From a bacterium (GTDB lineage: Bacteria; UBA9089; CG2-30-40-21; SBAY01), in NCBI GenBank assembly GCA_040757115.1, contig JBFLYA010000001.1, positions 1 through 64,000 on the forward strand: 64,000 nt of DNA. The letters are read 5' to 3'. The translations under genes were made by a program, and so were the position numbers. The notes beneath the pieces are model-generated. The model was given only the letters and a program-made list of their open reading frames with translations, was not told where the DNA came from and searched no databases. This document shows, one piece after another, positions 45,001 to 60,000 of this stretch (position 1 is its first letter; each line of letters opens with the position of its first letter).

Positions 45001-48000
45001 TCAATCTGGATGGAAGAACTTTGTGAGAATCCATTCCCGGCTACCGTCACATTCATCCCTACTGTCCCTTGTGATGGTATAATCAGCCAGATATTTGGCA
45101 AAATGATAATTTTCTCAATCTGGCTCTCTGTACTCGTCTTAATATCTTTGACTATAATCGTGGTCGTGCCATAGGGTTGGGTATCAATAGTAAATGTTGT
45201 GGTAAATGAACCAACTGAAGAGACACTAACAACAGTAATACTTCCCCTTGTTCCAAAATCTATCTTCACTCGCTCATTGGCTGTAAACCCTGAACCCTGG
45301 ATAGTAACTATCGTCCCTACTGAACCCCTCTTTGGTGTAATATCTACGATATACGGAATTATCTTAAAGAAGATTGTCTGGGTGCCATCCTGTAATAGTC
45401 CTATAGCCAGAATAGTTTTTGTACCCAATGGCTGGGTATCAACCGTAAATATAGCAGTTAAACTCCCTAAGTCATTTGTTGTTACCAGAGTGATACTCTG
45501 TGTGCTACCAAAATCAATCTGAATTCCTTTGCTCGCTTCATAACCATTACCCAATACCGTAATCTGGGTCCCTACCGAACCCTGCGCAGGTATAACCCAG
45601 GTATTTGGCTTGATAAAGAATGTCCCGGTAGCAATAGTATTCGTCTGCGTAGCTATAACCGTTACAGTTCCATAAGGTTGAACCTTAATTTTATCGGACC
45701 ACAGGCTCCCAAATTCACCTAAATTATTCGACACGACATAATTGTCTACTCCATACGAGGTAATACCAATCGTAATATAAATATCTCCACTTCCCTTAAA
45801 CCCATTCCCATTGATACTGATAGTTGTTCCAATTGTTCCCTCAGCTGGACTAATAAAGAATAGGTGTGGCAAAATGCCAAAACTACGGGTAGCATAAACA
45901 TTCGGGTTTCCTGTATCTGTAGCAGTAATGGTAAATGTCCCAAACGGCTGAATCGGTGCTGTAAATGTAGCAGAGAACGAACCATAGGCAGTTACCGAAT
46001 GTGTCCCTAATTCTATAGTTTGTGGATTATTGTTTATATCCACCCCTGCCCAGGTTAATTGCACATAACTCCCTGTCCCAAACCCATTGCCAGCAATCGT
46101 TACTATTGTCCCTACCGTGCCTTGTGCTGGAGTTATTTGATAGATATTGGGCAGGATAGTAAATGGCCTTGATGTTGAGATAGGATTGCCCTGATATGCT
46201 GTCACTGTCGTTGTCCCGTAAGGTTGGGTATCTACGGTAAAGGTAGTCGAGAAACTACCTTCGGCATAAGTCGAGGTCAGGGTCAAAGTCGGTGTTGTGC
46301 CAAAGATAATGCGGATGGATTGACTTGCACCATAGCCATTACCCGCAATAGTAACGATACTCCCTACTGTGCCTGATGTTGGTGTCAATACAATAATCCC
46401 CTGCAATATCCTCACCGTCAGGTTATCTGCCACCCCTTGTGAACTACAACCTGTTGCCCGAATAGTTGTCGTGCCATAAGGTTGGGTATCAATGGTAAAG
46501 GTGGTAGTCCAGCTACCTGCAGTATCTGCCGAAACCATAGTAATACTTATCGTCCTACCAAAGTCAACCCTGACTAATTCATTTTCTTTGTAACCAATAC
46601 CGCGTAAAGTAACAATTGTCCCTACCGTCCCTTCGGTGGGCGTAACTGAGTCTAACTGCGGGCTAATGACAAAGTAGGTTTGGGTAGCGGCTTGCGTCTG
46701 CATACCAACCGCTAAGACAGTGGTTGTCCCGAGTGGTTGAGTATTTACCGTGAATGTGGTTGAGAACGAACCAAAGACAGTTGAGGTAACTTTTGTAATC
46801 GTCCCCGTAGTGCCAAATAGTATATGTATTGACTCACTTGCCCCATAACCATTACCTGAAACCGTAACAGTCCGCCCTATTGTACCAGTCGATGGAATTA
46901 GAGTAAATATCTGAGGCAGTATCTTGAAGGTATTGGTAGCCGGGTCTAATCTGCCAATACCCGTAATCGTAGTTGTGCCATAAGGTTGGGTATTGATGGT
47001 AAAGGTTGTGCTGAAACTACCATTGATATTGGCAGAAATCTGAGTAATCGTTGGTGTTGTGCCAAATGCTATGCGCACCGTCTCTGATGATGAATATCCG
47101 GTTGCCTTAATAGTAATTACCGTGCCTACAGTTCCTTGCTGTGGACTTACAGACCAGATTTGAGGAAGGATATAGAAAGTGTTGTAGGCATCTTTCCCTT
47201 GACCTACATCTTCGTATGCCATTACTGTCGTTGTGCCTCCTGACTGGGTATCAACCGCAAACGAATAGATGAATACACCTGAGGTAGTAGTAACCGTACT
47301 TAATTGTGGTGGATTTACACCAAACCTCTTGCCAAAATTAACAATTATCCCCACAGAATTAAGGTAACCATTACCACAAACCGTGATTATTGTCCCTACT
47401 GTCCCTCTATCAGGCGTTACCAAATAAATATTTGGAATAATGGTAAATGTCCCTACACCTACTTGAGCAGAAATAGTTCCTGTGCCTCTAATAGATTTAG
47501 GATCCGGGTCTCGTGGTTGAGTATCTGGAGATATAGTGCCGTATAATTCACCACGATAATTGGTGGTAATTGTCCCTCTATTCTGGATTGTGCCAAAACT
47601 TATCTGAACTGCTTCTGTCTTTCTATAGCCATCTCCATAGATAGTAATCGCACATCCCACCGTGCCTTGAGTTGGTGAAATACGGTATATCCTCCCCAAG
47701 ATACAGAATTTGGTATTAGTGGCGCGATGATTTATCTCATCTTGTATCCCAATGGCTACAATTGTTGTTGAGCCATAACTCTGGATATCAACCGTGAATA
47801 CGGCACTGAATACACCATTATTCCCCGCAGAGACATAAGTAATACTTGCATTAGTGCCAAAGGCTATCCTTACCGTTTCACTACTACCATATCCATCACC
47901 ACTAACTGTAACCGCGCTACCTACTGTCCCAGACAATGGTGTTACCTCATAGATTCTTGAAGTAATATTAAATGTTCCCCAGTCATATTCTGGTGTCACA

Positions 48001-51000
48001 TCACCCCTTACTTTAATTGTAGTTATTCCATAGGGTTGCGGATTAACAGTAAAGCAGGCGGTAAATGTCCCATTAAGAGATGATAGGATAACATCTGGCT
48101 CAGTAGGAATTGTTCCTATTGTCCCAAAATCAATGCGGATTATCTCCGGGGGAGAGGCTTTATAGCCAGTTCCAGAAACAGTTACCCTTGTTCCCACTAC
48201 ACCTGTTGTAGGCGAAATAAGAATAATATCAGGAATAATCCTGAATTCGTCTATATCTGACCTGGCAATAGTCATACCTAACGCCTTGATAGTATGAGAA
48301 CCATAGACCCGGGTATTTACGGTAAATGTGGTGCTGAATGTCCCTTTCAGACTTGCGGTAATCGTAGTAATCGTAAAGGTATTACCAAAATCAATCTGAA
48401 TTAACTCACTCTCACCATAACCATCACCCGTTACTGTAACCATACTCCCTACCGTGCCAAATATGGGAGAAACTGAGGTAATATGCACCTCTATTCGGAA
48501 TTTCCACTTCTCTTCAGATGTATGTCCTATGGCATCTACCACATCTATTGTCTTTGTTCCAAAACACTGTGTATCTACAGTAAATAAGGTTGTAAATGTG
48601 CCATTTACATTTGCCGTAACCATAGTAATAGTGCGATTCTCACCAAATTCAATCCTCACTAATTCACTTGAAGCATAACCATTACCCCAGATACTAATAA
48701 TTGTTCCTACTGTCCCTGCTGATGGGGTTAAATAATTTATCTTGGAAAGAATCCTGAATTCTGTAAAGTCGCTACCTGTTGGAGAAGTTTGCCCATAAAC
48801 TCTCACGGTAGTTGAACCATAAACCTGTTCATTTACCGTAAATAAAATAATAAATATCCCATCCTTATTTGCCTGTCTACCATCTGCAACCATATCCTGA
48901 ACATTCCCAAATTCTAATCTCAGCGTCTCAGAGGTAATATAGCCATTCCCATATACGGTTACCTGGCTACCTACAGTTCCTGCTGTGGGTGTCAGGTAGG
49001 TAAGGTTACGGAGAATATCAAAGTAGGCTCTTGCACTTGTAGCGGATAAAATACCTGTCGCTAAAATTGTCCTGGAACCAAAAGCCTGCTCATTTATAGT
49101 AAATATAGTGGTAAATGAACCACAATTTTCAGCCGTAACGGTGGTAATAGTCTGCGTTGTTCCAAAATCTATCTGAATAAGCTCACTGCCTTGATACCCT
49201 ACACCCCTTACCGTGACATAAGTCCCTACTGTCCCTGATAATGGTGAAATTAAAATAATACTTGTCTTTATCCTGAAGTAGGTAGTGGCGGTAGTAATAT
49301 TACCCCAGGCAATGATAGTTGTTGTGCCTACAGGTTGGGTATCGACAGTAAATGTCACCTCAAAACTACCATTACCAACTGTACTTATAGTCGTAATGGT
49401 CTTTGTCGTGCCAAAATCTATCTGCAATAACTCAGAAGCACTAAATCCGTTACCTTTAAGGGTAACTATGCTACCAACAGTCCCTTCTGTTGGTGTAATA
49501 TCATAAATTCTGCCTTTAATCACAAAATTTGTTGTCGTCGCTGAAGCATAATACCAATCTGTCGTTTCAGCTATAATGGTTGTTACCCCTGCAGGTTGAG
49601 TATCTACCGTAAAGGCAATGGCGAATGTTCCATAAATAGATGCCTTCTGCCCAGAAACTATATTTGGATTTGTTCCAAATTTAACCTGTATTTGTTGCTG
49701 CTGAGCCGGGTAAGTTTGATAATAACTATATCCATCACCCCAGATAGTAATTACAGTTCCCACTGTTCCTACTGCAGGGCTAACCTGCCATATCCGTGCC
49801 TTAACAAAGAAGAACAATATCTGCGTTTCTGAAGAAACAGACCATTTTACCGTAATCGTCCTTGTCCCATAAATCTGCGTATCAACAGTAAAGGAAAGTG
49901 TCCAGGAACCATTCACCTCTGAAGAGGTCGTAGCAATAGTCATAGTCGTCCCAAAATCTACAAAGATAGTCTCTGACCCTCCAAAACCATTACCCCGTAA
50001 GGTAACGATAGTGCTAATTATTCCCGTTTGTGGGGTATAGAGAATAATATTAGGCTTGATAAAGAAGATTTGTGTGATTGAGCCCGCAGTATTTACTCCT
50101 CTAACTACAACCGTAGTTGAACCATATCGTTGCGTATCTACAGTAAATGTAGTGGAAAAAGAACCATTATCAGTAGTCGTGGTTATGGCTATAGTCCCTG
50201 TGTTGCCAAAGAGAATATGAATTTGCTCACTGGCACCAAACCCTGTTCCCGTAATACTCACCCTTGTATTTACTGTTCCTACATTTGGCGTGAGAAGATG
50301 AATATTAGGTAGAATAGTAAATGTCCCTACTGCACTTACTACACTCCCTTCATGCCAGGCACAAATAGTAGTAATACCAGAAGCCTGGGTATTAATAGTA
50401 AAGGTAGTGGTAAATGAACCTTGAGCCACTGAACTAACTACTACAATACTTACAGTTTTACCGAAGTCAATCTGCACTAATCTACTCGCCCCAAACCCAT
50501 TACCTTGAATAGTAATTACCCTGCCTACTGTTCCTTCTGAAGGTGAGATAAGAATAATATTAGGTAAAATACAGAAATCTCGATATGCACTCGAGCAAGA
50601 ACTTACATCTACTGCCGTAACAGACTTTGTCCCATAGGATTGAGTATCCACAGTAAAGGAAACCGTAAATGACCCACTTTGGTCTGCTGTAATGGTAGTA
50701 ATAGATGTATTTACTCCAAACTGAATCCTGACTAATCCACTACTGGTATAACCATTACCACTTAAGGTAATCTTTGTACCTACTGTCCCCCTTGTCGGTG
50801 TCATTTCAACTATCTGTGGCACAATCACAAAATAAGAGGTTGAAGGACCGGCAATCAACCCGGTAGCGGTAATAGTAATCGAGCCTAATCTCTGGAGATT
50901 AACTGTAAATGTAGCACTAAATGTCCCTAACGAATTAGCACTAGCACAAACGATACTCATAGTCGTCCCAAAATCTATTTGAATATTATCTGTTCTACCA

Positions 51001-54000
51001 TAGCCATCGCCAAAAACCGTTACCCGTGTTCCTACTGTCCCACTTGAAGGTGAAACTTTATAAATTTGCGGTAAGATAGTGAATGTCCCATAAGCCTTAA
51101 CTGTAGCAGATTGACTTCCTATAATAGTCGTAGTCCCATAGGGTTGTTGTGTAACGGTAATTGTATAAGGATATTGGAATGTCCCCATTCCAGTTGCAAA
51201 AATCGTACCCTTACTTTCTATCCCAAATATGATTTCACAATCACCCACACTAAATCCATTCCCATTAATAACTACCTCTGTTCCTACTGTGCCTGATAGC
51301 GGGGTAATCGAGAATAGATTAGGAATAATGCCAAAACTTCTTGTAGCAAAGATATGATAGGTAGTATCTGTGGCCATAACGATATGTGGACCATATTGTT
51401 GCACCGGTGCGGTAAAGGTAGTGGAGAATGAACCAAAGGCAGTTGCCTGAGTTGTAGTTCGAAGGTCACCACCAAACTCTATCCGAATCAAACTTCCTGT
51501 CCCAAACCCATTGCCAGCAATAGTTACTATCGTCCCTACAGAACCCTGCGCTGGTGTTAATTCAATGAGGTTAGGCAGGATAGTAAATGTGGCTATTTGT
51601 GAGATGGGATTACCCTGATAAGCAATCACTGTTGTCACACCATAAGGTTGTGTATCTACTGTAAATGTGGTTGAGAAACTACCTTCGGCATAGGTTGAGG
51701 TCAGGGTCAAAGTCGGTGTTGCACCAAAGATAATGCAGATTGATTGTGTGGCACCATAACCATTACCCGCTATGGTAACTCTAGAACCTACTGTGCCTGA
51801 TGTAGGTGTAAATAAAACAATGTTGGGTAGTATCCTGACCGTTAGGTTATCTGCCCAGCCATCTGAGGCAATCCCTGTTGCCTTAATCGTGGTTGTTCCA
51901 TAAGCCTGGGTATCAATAGTAAAGGTAGTAGTCCAGCTACCTTCTGGACTGACTGAAACAGTAGTAATCGTTCGCGTAATTCCAAAATCTATCTGCACTA
52001 ATTCTGATGCCAGATACCCAACTCCACGCAAGGTGACTACCGTTCCTACCGTTCCTTCGGTTGGAGTGATTGAGTCAAGTTGTGGTTTAATCACAAATAA
52101 GTTAGAGGCAGATGCCCCTGTCCTTGTGCCTACCGCAATAATAGTTGTCGTCCCCAAAGATTGCGTATCTACTGTAAATGTAGTTGAGAACGACCCAAAA
52201 GCAGTAGAAAGTGTTCGGGCAATAGTGGGTGTTGTCCCAAATTGAATACAAATCCACTCGGTTGCTCCGTAGCCATTACCATAAACAGTAACCACCCTGC
52301 CTACTGTTCCACTCGTTGGAATTGGATCAAATATCTGAGGCAGTATCTTGAATGTATTAGTCGCTGGCTCTAATCTGCCATAACCGGTAATCGTAGTAGA
52401 ACCATACGGTTGTGTATCAACAGTAAATGAAACCGTAAATGTTCCATCAGCATAAGTTGAAATAAGAGTAATTGTTTCTGTAGTCCCGAAGGCTATCCTG
52501 ACTGACTCTGTCCCTCCAAACCCATCTGCTTTAATGGTTACTACTGTCCCTACTGTTCCTGAAGTTGGACTAACAGAATAAATATGTGACAGGATATAGA
52601 ATGTTGTTTCCTTCTTATTCACCTCAAGACTTTGCTTCGCAATAATAGTAGTACTTCCTTGTGGTTGACTATCAACCGTATAATTATAGACAAAGTTACC
52701 ACTCAAAGTAGTTATAGTAGCCGCATTGCCCCAATTTATCTGGACCCGACCAAAGGATATGAATATCTCAACTGAAGAATTATACCCTGTTCCAAGAATA
52801 CTTATTACTGTCCCTACACTACCTCGTGTTGGCGTAACCCAGAAATTAGGCATAATCACAAATTGGGTATTGGTGGCTTGTTGATTAATATTTAAATCAT
52901 TTATTGCCACAATAGTTGTCGTGCCATAACCTTGCGTATCTACGGTAAATGTTACGGTAAATGTTCCTGAAGAAGTAGTAGTAACTTGAGCTATCGTATT
53001 GGTAGTCCCAAACGCTATCCTCACCTTAACCGTAGCACCATAACCATTACCATATACCGTCACTATGTTACCTACTGTTCCTGTGGTAGGCGTAATTTGA
53101 GTAATATTTGAGGTGATATTGAATGTTCCGCTATGTGGTTCTTTTGAAGTATTGCCATAGGCAGTAATAGTTGTAATCCCGTAGGGTTGGGTATTAACGG
53201 TAAATGTTGTGGAAAAAGTGCCCTTACTACTCGCAGTTGAATAAGTAATCGTGGATAATTTACCAAATAGAATTTGCACACCTTCATTCATCCCATAGCC
53301 ATTACCATAGATAGTCACTATCGTTCCTACATTACCAAATTGCGGTGTAACTTGAGAAATATTGCCAATAACCTTGAAATATGCTAATGCAGATTCATTA
53401 GGTGGATATGGATTAGATGCCGTTATAGTAGTTGTCCCATAAGGTTCTTGATTAACGAGTGCAATTTGATCGCTAAAAGTTCCATCTATTGTAGTTGTTC
53501 CACTAATTGAAATTTGATAAGTAGAACCAAAATATATACTTATATATGCTCCTCCTGAATAACCATTACCGCTTATAGTTACCGTAGTCCCAATTGAACC
53601 TGAATTTGGGGTTAACTCAATAATATTAGGAGAGATAGTAAATGTGCCTTCATCATAACTTGAGTTTCTACCAGAGGCAACAATTGTCTTTTGCCCAACA
53701 CTTTGCGTATCAACTGTAAAGGTAAGGGTAAATGTCCCTTTATTACCCGCAGAGGTTGTAGTTATAGTATTTGATTTACCAAAGTCTATTTGGATATCAT
53801 CCAACGAGGCATAACCCGTTCCTTTAATCGTAACTATTGTGCCGACACTACCAGTAATTGGTGATAGATAGATAATATCAGGTATTATCTTAAACTCTGC
53901 CGTGCTTGAACCATTACTGCTAATTCCTGTGGCTAAAATAGTTTTAGAACCATAAGTTTGGGTATCAATGGTAAAGGTAACATTAAACTTAGCATAGACA

Positions 54001-57000
54001 TTATCCGTAGTAGCGGTAGTAATAGTATTTGTTACCCCAAAATCAATCCTGACCTCTTCACTGGCACCATAGCCATGCCCTTCTACCGTAACTATAAATC
54101 CAACCGTCCCATAAACAGCCGGGTTAACAATAATATTTGGTTTCAAAATAAAGAATTGGCTATCGGTTACTGCTGGAGATATACCTGGATTTATAGCAGT
54201 AATCGTTACCGAACCCATAGGATAATCTATCATAACCATATTAAGAGAAGAAATTGTAAAACTTCCTCCTCCACTACTCTCTACACTTCCTCTCCCCATC
54301 CCATCAAGCTGTCTATTACCAAAATCAATTCTTACATTCCAGGTGGCGACAAAACCATTCCCCATAACCGTTATTTTAGTTCCTACGGTTCCAGAAGATG
54401 GTGTAACTAAGGTTATATGAGGCAAAATCTTAAAGTTACCTTCAGCGGTAGTATTAGAATTACTACCTATTGCTTGAATCTGAGTATCTCCATACGGTTG
54501 AGTATCAACACTAAATATTACCGTAAATGAACCTGAATATTCTGAAGTAGTTGTAGTAATAGTTCGATTAGTTCCAAATAAGATGGATACTACCTCCGTA
54601 GGTGCATAACCATCTCCACGCACCGTAACAAGAGTTCCCACAGTTCCCTCTATAGGTGTAATCAAAGTAAGTTGTCCAACTATGCAGTAGAATGATATAT
54701 CCGTAGCACCTGTCGATGAGCCAATAGCAGTAATGGTGACACTACCGAATGTTTGTGCGATAACTGTGAACACCCCGGTAAATTGTCCTTTGTCATTGGT
54801 AGTAGTAGTAGTTACGGTTGTATCTTTGCCAAAAATAATATTTACCTCCTCAGAACTTCCATAACCATTTCCTGTCACGGTGACTATGTTTCCTACTGAA
54901 CCTTGTGATGGATTTACGGAAGTTATCTTCCCTAAAATAAAGAATGTCCATCTATTATCTTCCTTGTGATAAAATTGTCCTTCAACATAGACAGTTTTTG
55001 TTCCATAAGGTTGAGTATCAATTGCAAATGTAGTTGAAAATGTTCCATCACCAGTTGCATTAGTAGTTATTGTCAAACCAACCCCGAAAACAATCCTTAT
55101 CTGTTCACCATTTCCAAATCCATCACCTCGCACATTAACAGAACTTCCTACTATCCCTCTTGTTGGAGTTACCTCTACTACCTGCACTAATATCTTAAAT
55201 TCTTTACTCGCTGATTTATTCAAATCATTAAATTGAACGCCCGTAACTGTCTTGCTCCCATAATGTTGTGTATCAACAGTAAAGGTAAGGGTAAATGTGC
55301 CATCGCTATTAGTTGATATTTGGGTAATAGTGGGTGTTTTACCAAAGGCAATCCGAATACCAGTTGTGGCATCAAATCCAGTACCAATAACGGTAATCAT
55401 TGTCCCAACTGTTCCTGATATAGGTGTAATAATAATCTCAGGACTAATCTTAAAGGAGGTTAATAAACTTGAAGTTGCTCGTTCTTGTGACATTAGACCA
55501 ACAGCTATAATAGTGGTAGTGCCATAAGGTTGAGAATTTATCGTAAAGGTAACTGCAAATGTCCCTAAATCCGTAGAGGTAACAATAGCAATAGTCAATG
55601 TTGTCCCAAAATGTATATGAATACCTTCTGAGATACCAAATCCATTACCTTTTACTGTTACTGAAGAACCAACCGTTCCTGTCTGAGGATTAACATCTAT
55701 AAGTTGACCTTTAATATAGAAATAATTAACTATGGCACTCCCGCCTCCACCATTATCTGTTGCTTCAATAGTTCTACTCCCCGCCGGTTGAACATCAACA
55801 GTAAAGGTATAACTAAATGTCCCATTTAGATTTGGGATAGGTCTTGATTCTGTCGGGTGGTCTGTAATCCCAAATTTAATATTAACTGCTAGTGAAGCAC
55901 TAAAACCATTACCTTCTATTGTCACCCAGCTACCTACTGTGCCAGATGAAGGAGTAACTGAAATAACCTTTGGTAAAATCTTGAATAGTCGATATGAATA
56001 TGAACCATATTCCTGACTGGAGGTAGCACAACTTATAGCTACCTGTGATGTCTGAGTTCCTCTGGCAGTAATAGTGGTTACAAAGGTATAGGCTTGCGTA
56101 TCCACTGTAAATGCTACCTGGAATTTACCCTGATAATCAGTTGAACTAAAGGCAATAGTTGGATGAGTGCCAAAATTTACCTCAATATTTTCACTCTTGC
56201 CAAAACCATTGCCATAGACTGTAATCAAAGTGCCAACACTACCTTTGTTTGGCGAAACTCGATAAATAGCCGGGACAATGGTAAATATCTCCTGGCTACT
56301 AGCTCTTGTATTTACATCTCTGGCAACAATCGTAGTTGTCCCATAAGGTTGGGTATCTACGGTAAAGGTAACCGAGAAACTACCACCAAACTCACTGGCA
56401 GTAGTAGCCGTAATAGTCATCGTCGTGCCAAATTGTATTTCTACCCGACCATTAAGACTATAACCACTACCATTCACCGTGACCATAGTTCCAACACTGC
56501 CGGTAACGGGTGTAATTGAATCAATCACTGCTAAGACAGCAAAGTGATTGACCCCTTCTGTCCTACTTGTTTGACCAATAGCAGTAATAGTTCTCGTTCC
56601 AGACTGGGTATCAACCGTAAAGGTAGTAGTAAATGAACCATACCAATTTGAAGATGTCGTAGTAATAGTCTTTGTCGTCCCAAAATGAACATAAATTTCC
56701 TCTGAGACATAATATCCATTACCGTGAATAGTGATGATAGTTCCTACGGTTGCCTGTTGTGGCGTGACCCACTCTACCTGCGGGTTAATTCTAAACAGGA
56801 AGAAAGAATCTACATCACCAGCACCATGCGGCGCATCTCCATATCCAGTGGTAGTTGTTGTTCCCCACGGTTGAGTATCAATTGTAATTGTCACCGAGAA
56901 GGTACCTGATAAATTAGTTGATGTAACAATCGCGGTAGTAACTCTACCAAACTCTATCCGAATCGTCTCTGTCGCTTTATATCCTGTCCCTTTAACCGTA

Positions 57001-60000
57001 ACAACTTTACCTACTGTCCCCTCTCCTGGCTCTACCCAGAGATTTGAAGTAATACACATCGTATTGGTAGCAGAAAGGTCTGACGATTGACCACGAACTA
57101 CTATTGTTGTTGTCCCATGCGGTTGAGAATTAACCTCAAAGATAAGACTAATCTGTCCATCTGAATCTGCTGAATCACCTATTATAGGAACTGTAGGTAT
57201 AGTCCCAAAATTTAGGGTCAAATTTTCATTAGATTTATAACCATTTCCATATATTGTTATAGACGCTCCTACTGTCCCACGCGAAGGTACAACATTATAA
57301 ATTCTCGGTATAATAAAGAAACTCTTCCTGGCGGTAATTTGTTGTGGGTCATCAGTATAAACAACTACTGTCTTAGAACCAGCAGGTTGAACAGTTACAT
57401 TGTGTGTTATGGTAAAAGAGCCCTCAGGAGAAACTGCTACTCCTTTTGCCACGCTCGCATCTTCACCAAATTTAATCCATATATTATAATTGGCGGGATA
57501 ACCATTTCCATGAACAGTAAACATACTTCCTATTATCCCTTGTTGAGGTGTAACATATTCTACTTGTGGCAAAATCTTAAAGGTATGTGTTGCTCGTTCA
57601 GAAGAAATAAATCCTATAGCAATTATCGTTGTGCTACCATAAGGTTGAGTAGTAATAGTAAATGTCATAGTAAAAGAACCTTCTGCTACTGAAGTAATAG
57701 TATTAATAGTAGGATGAGTACCAAAATTGATATAAATTAATTCTGTGGCTTTATAGCCATTTCCATATACAGTAATAATATGCCCTACAGTGCCTTGTTG
57801 TGGTGTAACAAGAAAGATATTTGCCTTTATAGTAAATAATTCATCATCTACATTAGCTGTATTTTTATCTACCTCAGAAGCTTTAATCGTCGTTATTCCT
57901 GCTGGTTGGGTATCAATCGTAAAAGTAATCTGAAACACTCCATTAACATCTGTCGTGGCAACAGTGATACTCCGCGTCGAACCAAAATCAATTCTAATCT
58001 CTGCTGTTGGACTATATCCAGCACCATTTACTGTAATTATAATTCCTACTGTTCCCACCTTAGGATTAATCCACCTGATTCCTGCCTTGACATAAAACCC
58101 TATAGAAGCTACTGCCTGTGTTTGACTTCCAGTAGCGGTAATAGTTTGTGGACCAACAGGGTATCCTTCAGGAACAGTAAAAGCACTGGTAAATGTACCA
58201 AAATTTGTTGTAGTCACAATACCTGCCGTTATGACGGTAGCTCCAAAAACAATCTTTATCTGTTCAGTTACGCCATATCCAGTTCCTAATATCAATATAT
58301 CCGAACCTTCTGGTTTCTCCGGAATACTACTTAGAACCTGTTTTGTTTCTGGATCTAAATGCACAAGATGTGGCAATATCTTAAATTGATTAGTCTGTGT
58401 AGCATTAGTAATCAATCCTGCCGCCATAATTGTTGTTGTCCCATATTTTTGGGTATTAATGGTAAATATAACTGTAAATGAGCCGTATGCAGTCGAGGTA
58501 ATAAAGGCAATAGAAGAAGTTAATCCAAAATCAATCTTTATCTTTTCTGTCGCTCCATAACCATTACCCGATACAGTAACATTACTTCCTACTGTTCCTT
58601 CAGATGGAGTAACTGAAAATACCTTAGGTAATATAGAAAACTGGGTATTGCTTGCTGATTCACCTAAATTGCCTATAGCAATGATAGTAGTTGTCCCATA
58701 TTTCTGAGTATCTACGCTGAAACTAATGGTAAATGAACCATATTCAGTAGCGGTTGTAGTAATGATATTTACTGTAGTCCCAAAGTTAATCCTTACTTGT
58801 TTAGAGGCAGTAAAACCATTACCTATTACAGTAATTTCGCTTCCTACTGTCCCGGATGTTGGTGTAACAGAGGTAATGAAAGGTAGAATAGTAAATGTTC
58901 CTTTAGGAAAGTAAGCGTCACTGATACCACCTATTCCATGTGCTTGAATAGTAGTCACTCCATATCCCTGAGTATCAACGGTAAAGGTAGTGGTAAAAGA
59001 ACCAATCTCATCTGCCGAAATAACTGTAATAGTTCTAATAGTCCCAAAATGTATCTCTATCCCTTCTGTTACTCCATAACCATTGCCTTTAACAGTAACA
59101 ATTGTTCCTACTGTTCCTTCTTTTGGAGATATAGAGAAAATTTGAGGTCTTATCTTAATCGTCCCGTTTTTACCTGCAGAAGCTGCACCTGAATTAAAAC
59201 CATAACCGTTAACTATGGTATCACCGTAAGGTTGGGTATCAACAGTAAAGGTACTCGAGAAAGAACCAAACTCACTAGATAGAATAATAGTAATTGTTCT
59301 TGAATTACCAAACTGAATTCTTACATTTTCATTGGCTCCATAACCATTACCCCTTACCTCTACTACATCTCCTACATAATTCTCAATGCCACCAAGTGTA
59401 GGATAAATTATTTTTGCTTTCATATATGTATATGTTCCTGCATTAACACCTGTGGTTAATCCATAAACAGTAATTGTAGTTGTCCCATAGGGTTGAGTAT
59501 CAATAGTAAATTGCACCGTAAATGACCCAAAGGCGGTGGTCTTACGGTCTGTACTTATAGTTATACTTCCTACTGTTCCAAAATGTATCCTTATCGTTTC
59601 AGTAGCACCAAAACCATTACCACTTATCCCCGCGCCATATCCTTCCCAACAATAATTTTGGTTCCCATAAGTTATCAAATCTGCATCAAGCCAAATAATA
59701 TTTGGTTTAATCTCAAATGTAGTGGTTGCTGAGAAACCGTAGGCAACAGATGTAAGTCCAGTTGCTTTGATAGTCGTTGTGCCTGCTGGCTGAGTATTTA
59801 CCTTGTAACTAACACTAAATGTGCCGTTTATTGTCGTTGTGCCAATAGTAATGCTCTCAGTCGTCCCAAAATCTATCTGCACATATTCTGACGCCCCAAA
59901 CCCATCACCAAAGACCGTAATAAGCCTCCCTACCGTCCCTACTGTCGGCGTAACATAAACCGCCGGGAGGATGGTAAAGGCCTCTACATCTATAACATTA

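Noticed and set aside
53958-54410. Plus-strand open frame of 150 codons
   Set aside because: Antisense to repeat units with loops 54078 and 54360; low-complexity, Asn/Ser/Tyr-rich composition as in other antisense images.
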